Assembly (NCBI GenBank): GCA_937923515.1
Contig: CALDUF010000026.1
Span: 1-64,000 of the forward strand
Origin: an uncultured Flavobacteriaceae bacterium
Lineage (GTDB): Bacteria > Bacteroidota > Bacteroidia > Flavobacteriales > Flavobacteriaceae
Reading direction: 5' to 3'
DNA: 64,000 nt
Made by a program: the position numbers and the translations under genes. The notes under the pieces were generated by a model. That model was not told the origin of the DNA. It was given only the letters and a program-made list of their open reading frames with translations, and made no database searches. Below, one piece after another: positions 1 to 9,900 of this stretch (the stretch's first letter is position 1; the number at the start of each line of letters is the position of its first letter).

Positions 1-1171
1 GAAACTAGCTATTGTTACCGCATATCCACCAAGTAAAGTTACGTTAAATGAGTACGCATATCATTTAGCAAAAAGTTTTAGACAACATGAAAAAGTAACT
101 GAATTAATTTTATTGACAGATGTTACTCCAGAAGGAAAAGATATTAATTTTACAGAAAATGGTTGTAAAATAACTGTAAAAGAGTGCTGGAAGTTTAACA
201 GCTATACTAATATTATAAACGTTACCAAAGCAATTAACAAATTGCAGCCAAATGCAATACTGTTTAACTTACAGTTTATGAAATTTGGTGATAAAAAAAT
301 TGCTGCGGCTTTAGGGCTAATGCTTCCTTTTGTATGTAAGCTTAAAAAGATACCAAATATTGTACTGTTGCATAATATTTTAGAAGAAGTAGATTTAGGT
401 AGTGCTGGTTTTACATCTAACAAGTTACTTACCAAATTGTATGGTTTTATTGGAACAACTTTAACTAAATTGATTTTAAAAGCGGATGTTGTAGCAGTAA
501 CGATGCAAAAGTACGTAGTTATTTTAGAAAATAAATATAAGGTGGATAATGTAAAATTGATTCCTCATGGTACGTTTGAAATTCCTGAAGAACCTAATTA
601 CGTTACGCCATCTAACCCTATGCAAATAATGACTTTTGGCAAGTTTGGCACTTACAAAAAGGTTGAAGCAATGATTGAAGCTGTTGAAAAAGTGCGACAA
701 TCCACCCATTTAAATTTAGAGGTTGTTATTGCAGGTACAGATAACCCCAATGTACCTGGATATTTAGCACAAGTAAAGGACGCTTATAAACATGTGCCTC
801 AAATTCGTTTTACTGGCTATGTGGAAGAAGCAGAAGTACCCGTTTTATTTAACGAAAGCACAGTAGTTGTGTTTCCTTATACGTCTACTACAGGTAGCTC
901 TGGCGTATTGCACCAAGCAGGTAGTTATGGTAAGGCGGTAATAATGCCAGATTTAGGCGATTTAGCTTTATTAGTTAAAGACGAAGGTTATCAAGGTGAG
1001 TTTTTTGATCCAAAATCTGTAGATAGTTTAGCTAAAGCAATAGAAAGTATTGTTACAGACAATGCATATAAAGTAAAATTAGGACAAATTAATTATAAAG
1101 CAGCAACGGCACACCCCATGTCTGATATTGTTGAAATGTATCTTAATACCTTTAAAACCGTTGGAGCTTAG
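1..1171 (+). CDS. GT4-type glycosyltransferase, copy A (start codon cut by window edge)
   Basis: A cytoplasmic sugar transferase of the GT4 (GT-B fold) type, probably acting in assembly of an exported polysaccharide. The frame is open to base 1. Comparison with the paralogue at 3027-4244 shows that base 1 is the G of the ATG, so only two bases are missing. The nucleotide-sugar half contains HGTFE, then MTFGKFGTYKKVE, IAGTDNPN and a GSSGVLHQAGSYGKAV loop where GT4 enzymes bind the donor. The first Glu of the usual E-x7-E pair is not evident. The protein is very similar to copy B along its whole length. The STAS gene follows after 140 bp. Donor and acceptor are unknown. Confidence 0.85.
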   Translation, partial: KLAIVTAYPPSKVTLNEYAYHLAKSFRQHEKVTELILLTDVTPEGKDINFTENGCKITVKECWKFNSYTNIINVTKAINKLQPNAILFNLQFMKFGDKKIAAALGLMLPFVCKLKKIPNIVLLHNILEEVDLGSAGFTSNKLLTKLYGFIGTTLTKLILKADVVAVTMQKYVVILENKYKVDNVKLIPHGTFEIPEEPNYVTPSNPMQIMTFGKFGTYKKVEAMIEAVEKVRQSTHLNLEVVIAGTDNPNVPGYLAQVKDAYKHVPQIRFTGYVEEAEVPVLFNESTVVVFPYTSTTGSSGVLHQAGSYGKAVIMPDLGDLALLVKDEGYQGEFFDPKSVDSLAKAIESIVTDNAYKVKLGQINYKAATAHPMSDIVEMYLNTFKTVGA

Positions 1172-1255
1172 TCTCTACATTCTTAACATTCATCTACAGT
1201 AAAATACAGCTGAACGAAATTCAAGAGGCGCTCATTGTATTTTCTTAGACATTTA
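1169..1255 (+). promoter_or_regulatory. Direct-repeat promoter module upstream of the STAS gene
   Basis: A weak repeat (TAGTCTCTA, 1169-1177, overlapping the stop codon of the preceding gene) lies 21 bp before a good repeat (TCATCTACA, 1190-1198). A poor -7 box (GACATTTA, 1248-1255) starts 58 bp after the start of the second repeat. The same geometry occurs at 2905-2991 and 10102-10188. Paired direct repeats one 21-bp step apart are typical of LytTR-type regulators; that the site binds one is inferred. This is the weakest of the three copies. Confidence 0.5.
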
Positions 1256-1311
1256 CTCAAAAATTAAGCATTACCTTAAAACATATATTAACCTACTTAA
1301 ACTTAAAACTT

Positions 1312-1590
1312 ATGGCACTTAAAATTACACAAAACAAAGAAACCTTTTCAGTATTCGGAATTATTAATGCGATTACAGCTTCAAACTTTAAAAAGCACAT
1401 TAGCGTTGCTATGAAGGATGTTAAAGAATTAGTTATTGATATAGAACATGTAACAGAAATTGATACTAGCGGTATGAAAGCAATGCGATCTTTATATGCA
1501 GATTGTATGGCAATGCATAAAAGAATTTACATAGTTGGCACAGGGTGTAAGGAAGTGTATGACGATTTGTATGTAAGTAATGTAGCCTAA
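1312..1590 (+). CDS. STAS-domain protein (anti-sigma-factor-antagonist-like)
   Basis: A single STAS domain of 92 residues, the usual size of SpoIIAA-like switch proteins. The signature EIDTSGMKAM places the phosphorylatable serine at about residue 53, within D-T-S-G. Such proteins switch partners on Ser phosphorylation. No partner kinase or phosphatase is seen in the window. It sits between the two glycosyltransferase copies and 66 bp before the flippase gene, which suggests a signalling role in polysaccharide production. It has its own repeat-containing promoter region upstream. Confidence 0.8.
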   Translation: MALKITQNKETFSVFGIINAITASNFKKHISVAMKDVKELVIDIEHVTEIDTSGMKAMRSLYADCMAMHKRIYIVGTGCKEVYDDLYVSNVA

Positions 1591-1656
1591 TTGCATCATC
1601 CTAAATTTATAGTATAAAGGATTTTATAATAGTAAATAATACAGGTGTTTTAAGAA

Positions 1657-2907
1657 ATGATTATGACTGCTAAAGCCTTACTAAAAAAAATTACACCAGA
1701 ACAGCTATTCATGTTAAGTGTTTTAGCTGTTAATGGCGGTAATTATTTGTATAATCTTATTTTAGGAAGATTATTAGGTCCAGCTGAATTTGCCGATGCA
1801 GCAGTACTTATTACGTTTTTATTAGTATTATCATTTGCAGCTATGACGTTTCAGTTAGTAACTGCAAAATTCTCGGTACTTTTTGAGCATCACATCTTTA
1901 AAAGCTTTATAGCAAAAGTGTATAAAAATGCATTTTTAGTTGGGATTTTAATGGGATTACTCATTGTTATTTTTGCTTCAGAATTACAAACCGTTTTTAA
2001 TACATCGTCTTCAAATATGTTTATTGTATTTGGTTTTGGTGTGCCTTTATATTTTTTAATGAGTGTAAACAGAGGTGTTTTTCAAGGCAAAAAAGCATTT
2101 AAACAGTTATCGATTACGTACCAATCTGAAATGTTAAGCCGATTAATTATCACTTTAGGATTGATTTTAATTTTTAATATCCAATCCTCGGTAGTTATTG
2201 CTATTGGTATTTTGGCATCGTTTGTATTTGGCCTATTTCCTTTTAAAACGGAACACGTATCATTTAAAAAAACGCTGGCACTTCCAAAAGTTGAAGCAAA
2301 ACGTATTAAGCACTTTTTTATAATCACTGCGTTTTATGAACTAACACAAATCATCATCAATAACAGTGATATTCTGTTAGTAAAGCATTATTTTGAATCG
2401 TATGACGCAGGATTATACGCCTCTTTAGCCTTAATAGGGCGTATTGTATATTTTATAGCGTGGATGTTTGTAATGTTATTATTGCCAACCGTGGTGCAGT
2501 TAAAAAAGGATGGTAAAGAAACAGCACCTATACTTTTTAAATACATTGGGTATATTGCTGCACTATCTATCACAATTATTTTGGTGTGCTTAAGTTTTCC
2601 AGAGCTTATTATCAATATGTTATTTGGTAAAAGCTACATAGCTATGGCGCCTTTATTGTGGCAGTATGCAATTGCTACTTCTATGTTCGCGATATCAAAT
2701 ATTTTCGCCTACTATTACCTGTCTTTAGATAAATATGTGCCAGTTGTTATTTCTGGTGTATTTGGTATGTTACAAGTGGCTCTTGTTATCTTTTTTCACG
2801 ATAGTTTAGCCCAAGTAGTACACGTGCAAATTGTTGCTATGGTGCTGCTTTTAGTAATTCAAGTTGCGTTTTTTAAGCTGGATGCTATGTCTGCAAAAAA
2901 AACTTAA
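1657..2907 (+). CDS. Wzx-like polysaccharide flippase (MOP superfamily)
   Basis: A polytopic inner-membrane protein of 416 residues with about twelve hydrophobic segments and no soluble domain. This is the size and pattern of oligosaccharide/lipid-linked sugar flippases. The N-terminus (NGGNYLYNLILGRLLGPAEF) is the characteristic first helix and loop of this family. It probably moves lipid-linked sugar units across the inner membrane for the polysaccharide made by the neighbouring glycosyltransferases. Translation probably starts at the ATG at 1657; a second ATG lies two codons downstream. The second glycosyltransferase copy follows after 119 bp. Confidence 0.82.
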   Translation: MIMTAKALLKKITPEQLFMLSVLAVNGGNYLYNLILGRLLGPAEFADAAVLITFLLVLSFAAMTFQLVTAKFSVLFEHHIFKSFIAKVYKNAFLVGILMGLLIVIFASELQTVFNTSSSNMFIVFGFGVPLYFLMSVNRGVFQGKKAFKQLSITYQSEMLSRLIITLGLILIFNIQSSVVIAIGILASFVFGLFPFKTEHVSFKKTLALPKVEAKRIKHFFIITAFYELTQIIINNSDILLVKHYFESYDAGLYASLALIGRIVYFIAWMFVMLLLPTVVQLKKDGKETAPILFKYIGYIAALSITIILVCLSFPELIINMLFGKSYIAMAPLLWQYAIATSMFAISNIFAYYYLSLDKYVPVVISGVFGMLQVALVIFFHDSLAQVVHVQIVAMVLLLVIQVAFFKLDAMSAKKT

Positions 2908-2991
2908 TCTAAAGTAATTTACCGCTCGTCTACAGTAAAATTACAACCGCCGAAGAATACCGTTTTTACATTTAAAAAACGTGCACATTTG
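2905..2991 (+). promoter_or_regulatory. Direct-repeat promoter module upstream of GT4 copy B
   Basis: TAATCTAAA (2905-2913, starting at the stop codon of the flippase gene) and TCGTCTACA (2926-2934) are 21 bp apart. The -7-like box CACATTTG (2984-2991) starts 58 bp after the start of the second repeat. A TTTTT run lies 21 bp before the -7 start and no TTTG -33 box is present, as expected of an activator-dependent promoter. Same architecture as 1169-1255 and 10102-10188. Confidence 0.6.
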
Positions 2992-3026
2992 TAGTGTAAA
3001 TCACAAGACATTAAAAAACATAAATT

Positions 3027-4244
3027 ATGAAATTAGCCATAGTCACAGCATATCCACCTAGCAAGGTAACATTAAATGAGTATGCTTATCATTTAGTAAA
3101 ACACTTTAGACAAAACGATGACATTACAGAATTGGTTTTGTTAACCGATAAAACTGAAGGTGATAAAAACATTAATTTCACAGAAAGTGGATGTAAAATC
3201 ACAGTAAAAGAATGCTGGACATTTAATAGCTATTTAAACCTAGTACATGTAACGAAAGCTATCAGTAAAGTAAAACCAGATGCGGTATTATTCAATTTAC
3301 AATTTATGAAGTTTGGCGATAAAAAGATTGCCGCAGCACTAGGCTTAATGTTACCATTGGTATGTAAATTAAAAAAGATACCAAACATAGTTTTACTTCA
3401 TAATATACTAGAAGAAGTAGATTTAGGAAGTGCTGGGTTTACAAGTAATAAACTGATGCAAAAACTATATGGATATATTGGTAGTAGTTTAACGCGATTG
3501 ATTTTACAAGCTGATACTGTTGCCGTAACCATGCAAAAATATGTGGATATTTTAGCTAAAAAGTACGATGCTACAAATGTAAAATTAATACCCCATGGTA
3601 CGTTTGAAATTTTAGAAGAACCCAATTACGAAACACCTGTAGCACCTTTTAAAATAATGACTTTCGGGAAATTTGGAACCTATAAAAAAGTAGAAGGGAT
3701 GATTGAAGCTGTGGAAATGCTAAGAGACGTATCTGATTTAAATATGGAAATAGTAATTGCAGGAACCGATAACCCAAATACTCCTGGATATTTAGAAAGT
3801 GTGCAACGTAAATATAGCCATGTTACAGGCATAACATTTACAGGGTATGTTGCAGAAAATGATGTGCCAAAACTATTTAAGGACAGTGCTGTTGTGGTAT
3901 TTCCATACACATCAACCACAGGAAGCTCTGGAGTGTTACACCAAGCAGGAAGTTACGGTAAAGCAGTAGTGATGCCAGATTTGGGCGATTTAGCGTTGCT
4001 GGTTCAAGATGAAGGTTATAGAGGTGAATTTTTTGATGCTGAAAGCCCTAGTAGTTTAGCTATCGCTTTACAGAAAATTTTAGAAGATAATGCGTACCGT
4101 GTGGTATTGGAAAAAGCAAATTATAAAGCAGCAACTGCGTATCCAATGTCTAGAATTGCAGAGATGTACATCAATAGCTTTCAAACGATAATTGATAAAA
4201 AATCTTCAGTTAAAATGATGCAATCTCAAGAGGTTATACTTTAG
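3027..4244 (+). CDS. GT4-type glycosyltransferase, copy B
   Basis: A 405-residue GT-B glycosyltransferase, the intact paralogue of copy A at the window start. The N-terminus MKLAIVTAYPPSKVTLNEYA is the first beta-alpha unit of the acceptor half. HGTFE, MTFGKFGTYKKVE, IAGTDNPN and the GSSGVLHQAGSYGKAV donor loop are shared with copy A. Copy B has an extra C-terminal tail of about 15 residues. It has its own promoter module at 2905-2991. Its 3' end overlaps the convergent GH5-like gene by 11 bp. Retention of two close copies suggests either two similar transfer steps or a recent duplication. Confidence 0.87.
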   Translation: MKLAIVTAYPPSKVTLNEYAYHLVKHFRQNDDITELVLLTDKTEGDKNINFTESGCKITVKECWTFNSYLNLVHVTKAISKVKPDAVLFNLQFMKFGDKKIAAALGLMLPLVCKLKKIPNIVLLHNILEEVDLGSAGFTSNKLMQKLYGYIGSSLTRLILQADTVAVTMQKYVDILAKKYDATNVKLIPHGTFEILEEPNYETPVAPFKIMTFGKFGTYKKVEGMIEAVEMLRDVSDLNMEIVIAGTDNPNTPGYLESVQRKYSHVTGITFTGYVAENDVPKLFKDSAVVVFPYTSTTGSSGVLHQAGSYGKAVVMPDLGDLALLVQDEGYRGEFFDAESPSSLAIALQKILEDNAYRVVLEKANYKAATAYPMSRIAEMYINSFQTIIDKKSSVKMMQSQEVIL

Positions 4245-5748
4245 AAATATACTTAAAAGCAGGCTTAGTCTCTCCGTTTTGGTTAATAAAACCAAAATGC
4301 TCTTGAGTCTGTTTTCTCCAAGGAAGTCGTCCAACGACTTCCTTTGGTATTTTAGTAAAGTCGTAAAGTGTCCAAGACATGTACGGAATGTTATACAATT
4401 TAAACAGTGTTTGTGCCTGCTTGTAATACGCTGCTTGATCGTCTTCAGAATTTCCAAACGGATGCCACAACCCTCTGTTTGATGACATTCCAAACTCGGT
4501 AATGGCAATAGTAGTATCTGGTAATTCTGCTTTAAGTGTTTTGTAAGTTGTATCTAAATCGCCTAAATCTTCGTAGTAATGAAAGCTTACAAAATCCAGC
4601 GTATCCTGCAACAATGTAGCACTTGCTGCGTTAGACCATCCAATAGTTACAGGGTGTACTTTATCGACCGATTTTACAGTGGCTATCATTGCTGTTAACC
4701 AAGCTGTTACCAAGGTTTTTCCACGAGATTCAAAATCTAAATTAGGTTCGTTTTTAATATCCCAAGCCACTAAGGCATTATGATGTTGTAATGCTGAAAC
4801 AATACTTAGTGCATGATGCTGATTAAGCGACCAATTAATCACACTATAATCGCCATAAAAATCAAATAGTGTTACCATAACTTTTAGTTGATGTGCTTCT
4901 GCTAAATCTAGTACAATTTTAAGCTTTTCTAATTTTTTAGGATTAATGTTAGCGTTTCCAAAATCGGCATAAGGCACAAAAATTCTAATGGTATTTAAGC
5001 CTGCGTTTTTTATAATATTAAAATCTTTAGTGATACTACTAGTGTCAAAATTTTCGCCATACATATCCCACGGTGTATCTTGCGGATAATAATTAATGCC
5101 TTTAATATCTAATACATGCTGTGATGCCTTTATATTCTGGTAGTTATAAGGTTTAGTGTGTTGTTTTATAATATGCCTAATGCGCCAAAACCCATCTTCT
5201 AAAAGCATGATAATTTTGTAGCTAGATTGTTCTGTAGTTTCTAAAACTAAAGTGTTATTGTGGTACACACGTTTATATGCTACAACATCACTGTCTGTAA
5301 GTACTGCTAGTTGGCCATCTTCACTAAAAAAGTCTAAATTTAAATTGTGTTCAAGCGTAGTGCCGTCAACATAAATACTGTTTGTTTTATTGTTCGAAAT
5401 AATATCAAAAATCGATTGTCGCGCATTTTCAGTGTAATAATCGTCAATACCTTTGGTGGTATTGGTTTTATAGGCTACGTGTTTTACATACCACGCATCT
5501 AAATAATCGGTTTCAATAGCGGTTAGCGTTTGTAAATCTATAGTGCGCCCTTCGTTGCGTAAAGGTGCCCACTCAATTTTAGGAAGATATTGTTCTATTT
5601 TTTTTATTTCAGTATGAAGCATATTACTTCTATCTGCACCTGTGTTGAGGTATGAAAATACACTGCTAATACCCAAAATTAGTACTGCAATAATGGCGAT
5701 GTAAGATAGTACTAAAGCGCTTCGTAAAATATTTATATTAATACCCAT
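4234..5748 (-). CDS. Membrane-anchored GH5-like glycoside hydrolase with NTF2-like domain
   Basis: 504 residues. One N-terminal membrane helix (about 10-32) anchors it facing the periplasm. Residues about 75-200 look like an NTF2-like fold (a WRIRHI-type final strand). The C-terminal half (about 215-500) is a TIM barrel of the GH5/clan GH-A type: DIKNEP with acid/base E334, HYYED at about 390-394, and ITEFG with nucleophile E418. It is probably an endo-acting trimming or editing enzyme for the polysaccharide, comparable in role to the hydrolases found with cellulose synthesis operons. It is the last gene of a three-gene operon; its ATG shares one base with the stop of the gene before (TAATG). 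Confidence 0.8.
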   Translation of the reverse strand: MGININILRSALVLSYIAIIAVLILGISSVFSYLNTGADRSNMLHTEIKKIEQYLPKIEWAPLRNEGRTIDLQTLTAIETDYLDAWYVKHVAYKTNTTKGIDDYYTENARQSIFDIISNNKTNSIYVDGTTLEHNLNLDFFSEDGQLAVLTDSDVVAYKRVYHNNTLVLETTEQSSYKIIMLLEDGFWRIRHIIKQHTKPYNYQNIKASQHVLDIKGINYYPQDTPWDMYGENFDTSSITKDFNIIKNAGLNTIRIFVPYADFGNANINPKKLEKLKIVLDLAEAHQLKVMVTLFDFYGDYSVINWSLNQHHALSIVSALQHHNALVAWDIKNEPNLDFESRGKTLVTAWLTAMIATVKSVDKVHPVTIGWSNAASATLLQDTLDFVSFHYYEDLGDLDTTYKTLKAELPDTTIAITEFGMSSNRGLWHPFGNSEDDQAAYYKQAQTLFKLYNIPYMSWTLYDFTKIPKEVVGRLPWRKQTQEHFGFINQNGETKPAFKYISKV

Positions 5749-6953
5749 TATAGCGTGATGTTTTTAACAGATTTACTAATGCCCGCAGCAGTTACTGTTA
5801 TAGTATAATTACCCTTTGGAAATTGGTTGGGTTTTAATGTAAAGTGCACATACCCTTCAGCACTTGTTTTTTGTAGTATTTCTCTAATTTTAGTAGTGTT
5901 ATTATAAATTTCAAGTGTTACTTGTAATCCATCAGGAATCATTTGTTGCATAAAACTTTTTAAAGGGCCTACTGTGATGTCACTATACTTATTAGCAAAT
6001 ACAATATCAAAGTCTGAAATTACTGCGCTGTAATCTATAGCAATGTTGTTGCTACTAGCCATACCTTCAATAAATGCTTGGACTGACCAACTATCAGCAT
6101 GGTCTGGATGGATTATTCTTGCCGTAGCAACTCCATTTAAAGTTGTTCCTGATGTTTTTAAAATAGAGGTGTTTGCTGTGGTGATAAAAAATGCTACGTA
6201 AGTGCCATCGCTTACTATATTTTGAAATTCGTCTGTGATTACTGAAGTTTCAAAAGTGGTAATTTGATTGCCATCTGCATACTTATGATACTGTTTATAA
6301 TTGATAGTGAAATTAGTAGGTGTAGATGGCATGACGTCTATACTAAACTCTTTAGAGTTGAAGCCTAAACACGATGTGCTTAATGCGATGCGACCTGTTT
6401 TTTTTGGTGAAAATATGTTTTTGTAACTAATGCTATTTTTTATGGTGACTGTATCTACCTGTTGCTTATTTAGAAATTGGTGCTTTATAGCTAGTTTGGT
6501 GTTTTCAGCTAACGGATTATCATAAGCATCAGTTGGGATAGTAACAAGCATACTAAAATCTTTACCGCCAGCAACAATACTTGGCGGCCCCAAATAGCTT
6601 TGAATACTGCTAACCTTTTGTTGTGGCATAATGTTGAATTCACCCTGTAATTGTTTAGAGGTTGCTAACAAACGCCAATGCACAACTCCAGATTTGTCAG
6701 CTATTATTTTAGGAATTGTGTACCTTAATACGGTTTTGGTTTTTGTTGGTGTAACTACTGTAGATCCAAAGCTGTTACTAACATAAAGCAAAGGTGCTTT
6801 ATTAGTGGTTGTTGTAAATTCTATAATTATTGTGCTACCTGCAACATATTGGGTAGTTGTAGTTATAAGAGTGAAATTATCTGCAGGGAGACTTGGCGCT
6901 ATCGTGTGTAGCATTACTATAAAACTAATAATATGTATATTTAATAAATTCAT
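5748..6953 (-). CDS. Secreted protein with Ig-like beta-sandwich domains
   Basis: 401 residues with an N-terminal signal segment. The rest is beta-rich, with repeated patterns such as IPTDAYDNPL and VITDEFQNIVSDGTYVAF. These resemble the invasin/big-type Ig-like folds in which a 'D..gNp' turn and 'dGt.v.f' strand recur. No catalytic motif is visible. Being between the large membrane protein and the hydrolase, with one-base TAATG overlaps on both sides, it is probably a periplasmic structural or carbohydrate-contacting partner of them. The specific function is unknown. Confidence 0.65.
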   Translation of the reverse strand: MNLLNIHIISFIVMLHTIAPSLPADNFTLITTTTQYVAGSTIIIEFTTTTNKAPLLYVSNSFGSTVVTPTKTKTVLRYTIPKIIADKSGVVHWRLLATSKQLQGEFNIMPQQKVSSIQSYLGPPSIVAGGKDFSMLVTIPTDAYDNPLAENTKLAIKHQFLNKQQVDTVTIKNSISYKNIFSPKKTGRIALSTSCLGFNSKEFSIDVMPSTPTNFTINYKQYHKYADGNQITTFETSVITDEFQNIVSDGTYVAFFITTANTSILKTSGTTLNGVATARIIHPDHADSWSVQAFIEGMASSNNIAIDYSAVISDFDIVFANKYSDITVGPLKSFMQQMIPDGLQVTLEIYNNTTKIREILQKTSAEGYVHFTLKPNQFPKGNYTITVTAAGISKSVKNITL

Positions 6954-9900
6954 TAATTAGGGTTGCCTAAATAAGCATTGGTTTCAATTTTAATAAAACT
7001 GTAATACGGATGTTCTATAGCTTGTAATTGCGATGCCGTTTGGTTTTTAATTCTGTTGGGTAATATTTTATTAGCAATTGCTTTGTTTGGTAATCCGTTT
7101 ACGTAGCAGTTTTTCATATCATCATTTATAATTAAAGCTTTTTGTGTATCAAATGTATAAGTAAATTGCTGCTTGCGTTCTTGCCTAATACCTTCTTCTA
7201 TAAATGTATGTTCTACCCATAATAGGGTTTTGTTTGCATCATAATAACTAATAAGTAATTGCGGTATGGTAATTTCTTTAATACCGCCGTTAAATAATGT
7301 GCCAGAAATAGCATTTTTCGATAGGTTTAAATCACTTAAAACAGTTTGTTTATACAAATCAGACCCCGATACATTGCCTGCAACCTGCAAATTAAAATTG
7401 GTGGGTTGTTCTTCAAACTCAACAGGCGTAAATTCATCTGGATTAAAAGTTTTAGGAATAGAATCTTGAGTTTTAGACCAAGCAATACCTTCAAAATTAA
7501 TTCTAAATGCGCTTACTTCCTTAGGCATTAATTTGTGTTTTACTTGATGTTTTGCATTGTATGTTGCAAGTGCTTTATTAGCATCGTTATACAACGTGCC
7601 TTTTAACACCACGTCTGCAGGAACATTGTCAATATTTTGAATTTCTCCAATTAAGGCGTAGCTTTTGTTGTGTTTTACAAGTTTAGCTTGTAGAATTTCT
7701 AAAACGGGCTGTTTTAAAATATCTTCATGGTGGGTTTGTTCTGTAGTTATACGACGTCTACCTTGGTTAAAATAGTCGGTTGTATTATTGCTATAAAATT
7801 GATCTGGTGGTAAATCTAAATCCACAGCATCAGGTTCAATAAACCATTTACCATCTATTTTAACTAATGCTTTGTAAAATGTTTTCTCTATGTTTTCTAG
7901 AGATGTAATCCATTTTGTGGTTACAACAGCAGAGGCCAATGTATCAGTTTGTGATGTTATTTGAGTATCAATAGCGTCTAATTTCGCATAAGAACTTAAA
8001 AGGCCATCAGTAACTGAAATTTCTAACATGTACTGCGCAATAGTTAAATCGCTTTTAGGATTTATAAGGCTATGTGCTTTTTCAAATCGTTTAAAATCTA
8101 GGGCGTCGTAGTAGGCAAGCAGTGCATTTTCTGGCGTATGGTGGCTGTTGTTTTTTAAATAGAAGTGGTACATGCCAAATCCAATAATAATTGCTAAAAT
8201 TACAGACCATATGTGCGTTAGTTTTAAAACACCGCTAGAAAACTTTTTGTAGTTTATTTTGAAGTTTAAATACTCTGGTATATGCTTTGTTTTTGTTTTT
8301 AGTGCGCGTTTAAATAGCATGTGAATATTTAAAAAAAACGCAATAAGTACTGTTAAAAATGGCATAACACCCCAAAGTATTTTTTGCCATCTACTTACAT
8401 CATCTTTTGGTAGAATAGACGATAATGGAGGTACATTTAATTTTTCCCAAACCTGTATACCATTTTCTAATTGTCGTAGGCGTTGCCATCCGCAGAAATA
8501 CAAAATAGGATCATAAAATTTATCGTTTGAAAAAATATACTTAAAGTTATACTTTTCTGGAGTTGTTAAAAACTGTTGTAAGGAGCCAATACCTTCAACA
8601 CCTTTAAATTTTGAATTTTCTAAGCGTTCAATAGGGCGTGTAGTAAGTTCTGGTAAACGTCTTGCTGAATGGTAATTACCATCAACACTCATTGCCTTAG
8701 TTTGTGCAGATAACCATGCCATTTGGTCTCCAAACCCCAAGGTCATATAGCGCCATTGGTCATGTTGGTCTTGGTTTAAAAAATTCACAATGGGTAACAT
8801 CTTTATTTTTTGGGGTTGTGCAGGTCTAAAATACCCAAGACTCATGGTAAAGATGGTCATAAAAATGAATAAACCAGCAAGTATGCCTCCAATAATTCGA
8901 TGATAGATAGCACCAAATTTTTGTTGAATAAGAGTTTTTAAATCACCTTCAGAAAAACGGTATGCAAATTCTCCAAAAAGCGGAATAGACATTATTGAAG
9001 CCCAAAGTGTAAACCTATCTAAGGTTAAAATATTAAAAGCAGTTTCGCCTAAAAACAATCTAGGAATTGGCGTAGTACCACCTGTTCCTAAAACGGTGAG
9101 TATGCTTATAGAAAACCCAAAAAAGAGGTAACGCTTGCTGTAGTAGCGGTAAAAAATATACGGCAGTAAAATTAGTAAAATACCCCACGGAATGAGAAAA
9201 AACACCAACCCTGATGATGTAATTTCTAAAAAATTATCGCGAGACCCATGCGGTATGGGTACCTGGGTAATAGGGTTGTTTTTAGAATTAATCCAGTAAG
9301 GTAAAATACAACCAACAATAATAACTAAGGATAATAACCCAAAACTTATGATGCGTTTAAACAGTTTAAAAAAACTATTTAAAAACACCTTAAAAGTAAC
9401 GGCTTTCATGTTGCCAACTTTATCTTTTGAGGTGTCCATGATTACCATGCCAATTAATGGAAATATAAAAAATATCATTCCAAAAATAGGTGTAACATGA
9501 TGCGAGGTAACCGTAACAGCAATTAAAGATAAACACGTACATAAATACCGTAGTTTTCCCGTTTTAAGCCACAAGTAAATTTCTGGTAATGCATGCATTA
9601 ATATAGAAATACCAATAATACTAGGTAACTGCCCAAACACATGCAAGGTTTCAACAAAAGATGATGATAACACTGCTAGAATTGCGGCATAACCCGCTAC
9701 TGTTCTATTGCCTGTAATAAGCAACGAAAACCGATATGCTCCCGTAATAAACAGCATAATACTTAGCAATGCCACTGTAAATAAGCCAAATTTTAAACCG
9801 CCTATATAAGACAGTGCTGCTATAGATTGATGTACTAGTGGTGGGTAACTCATTACCGTAAAGCCTGTGTACCATTTGTAGTTCCAAGGCTCAAACCAGC

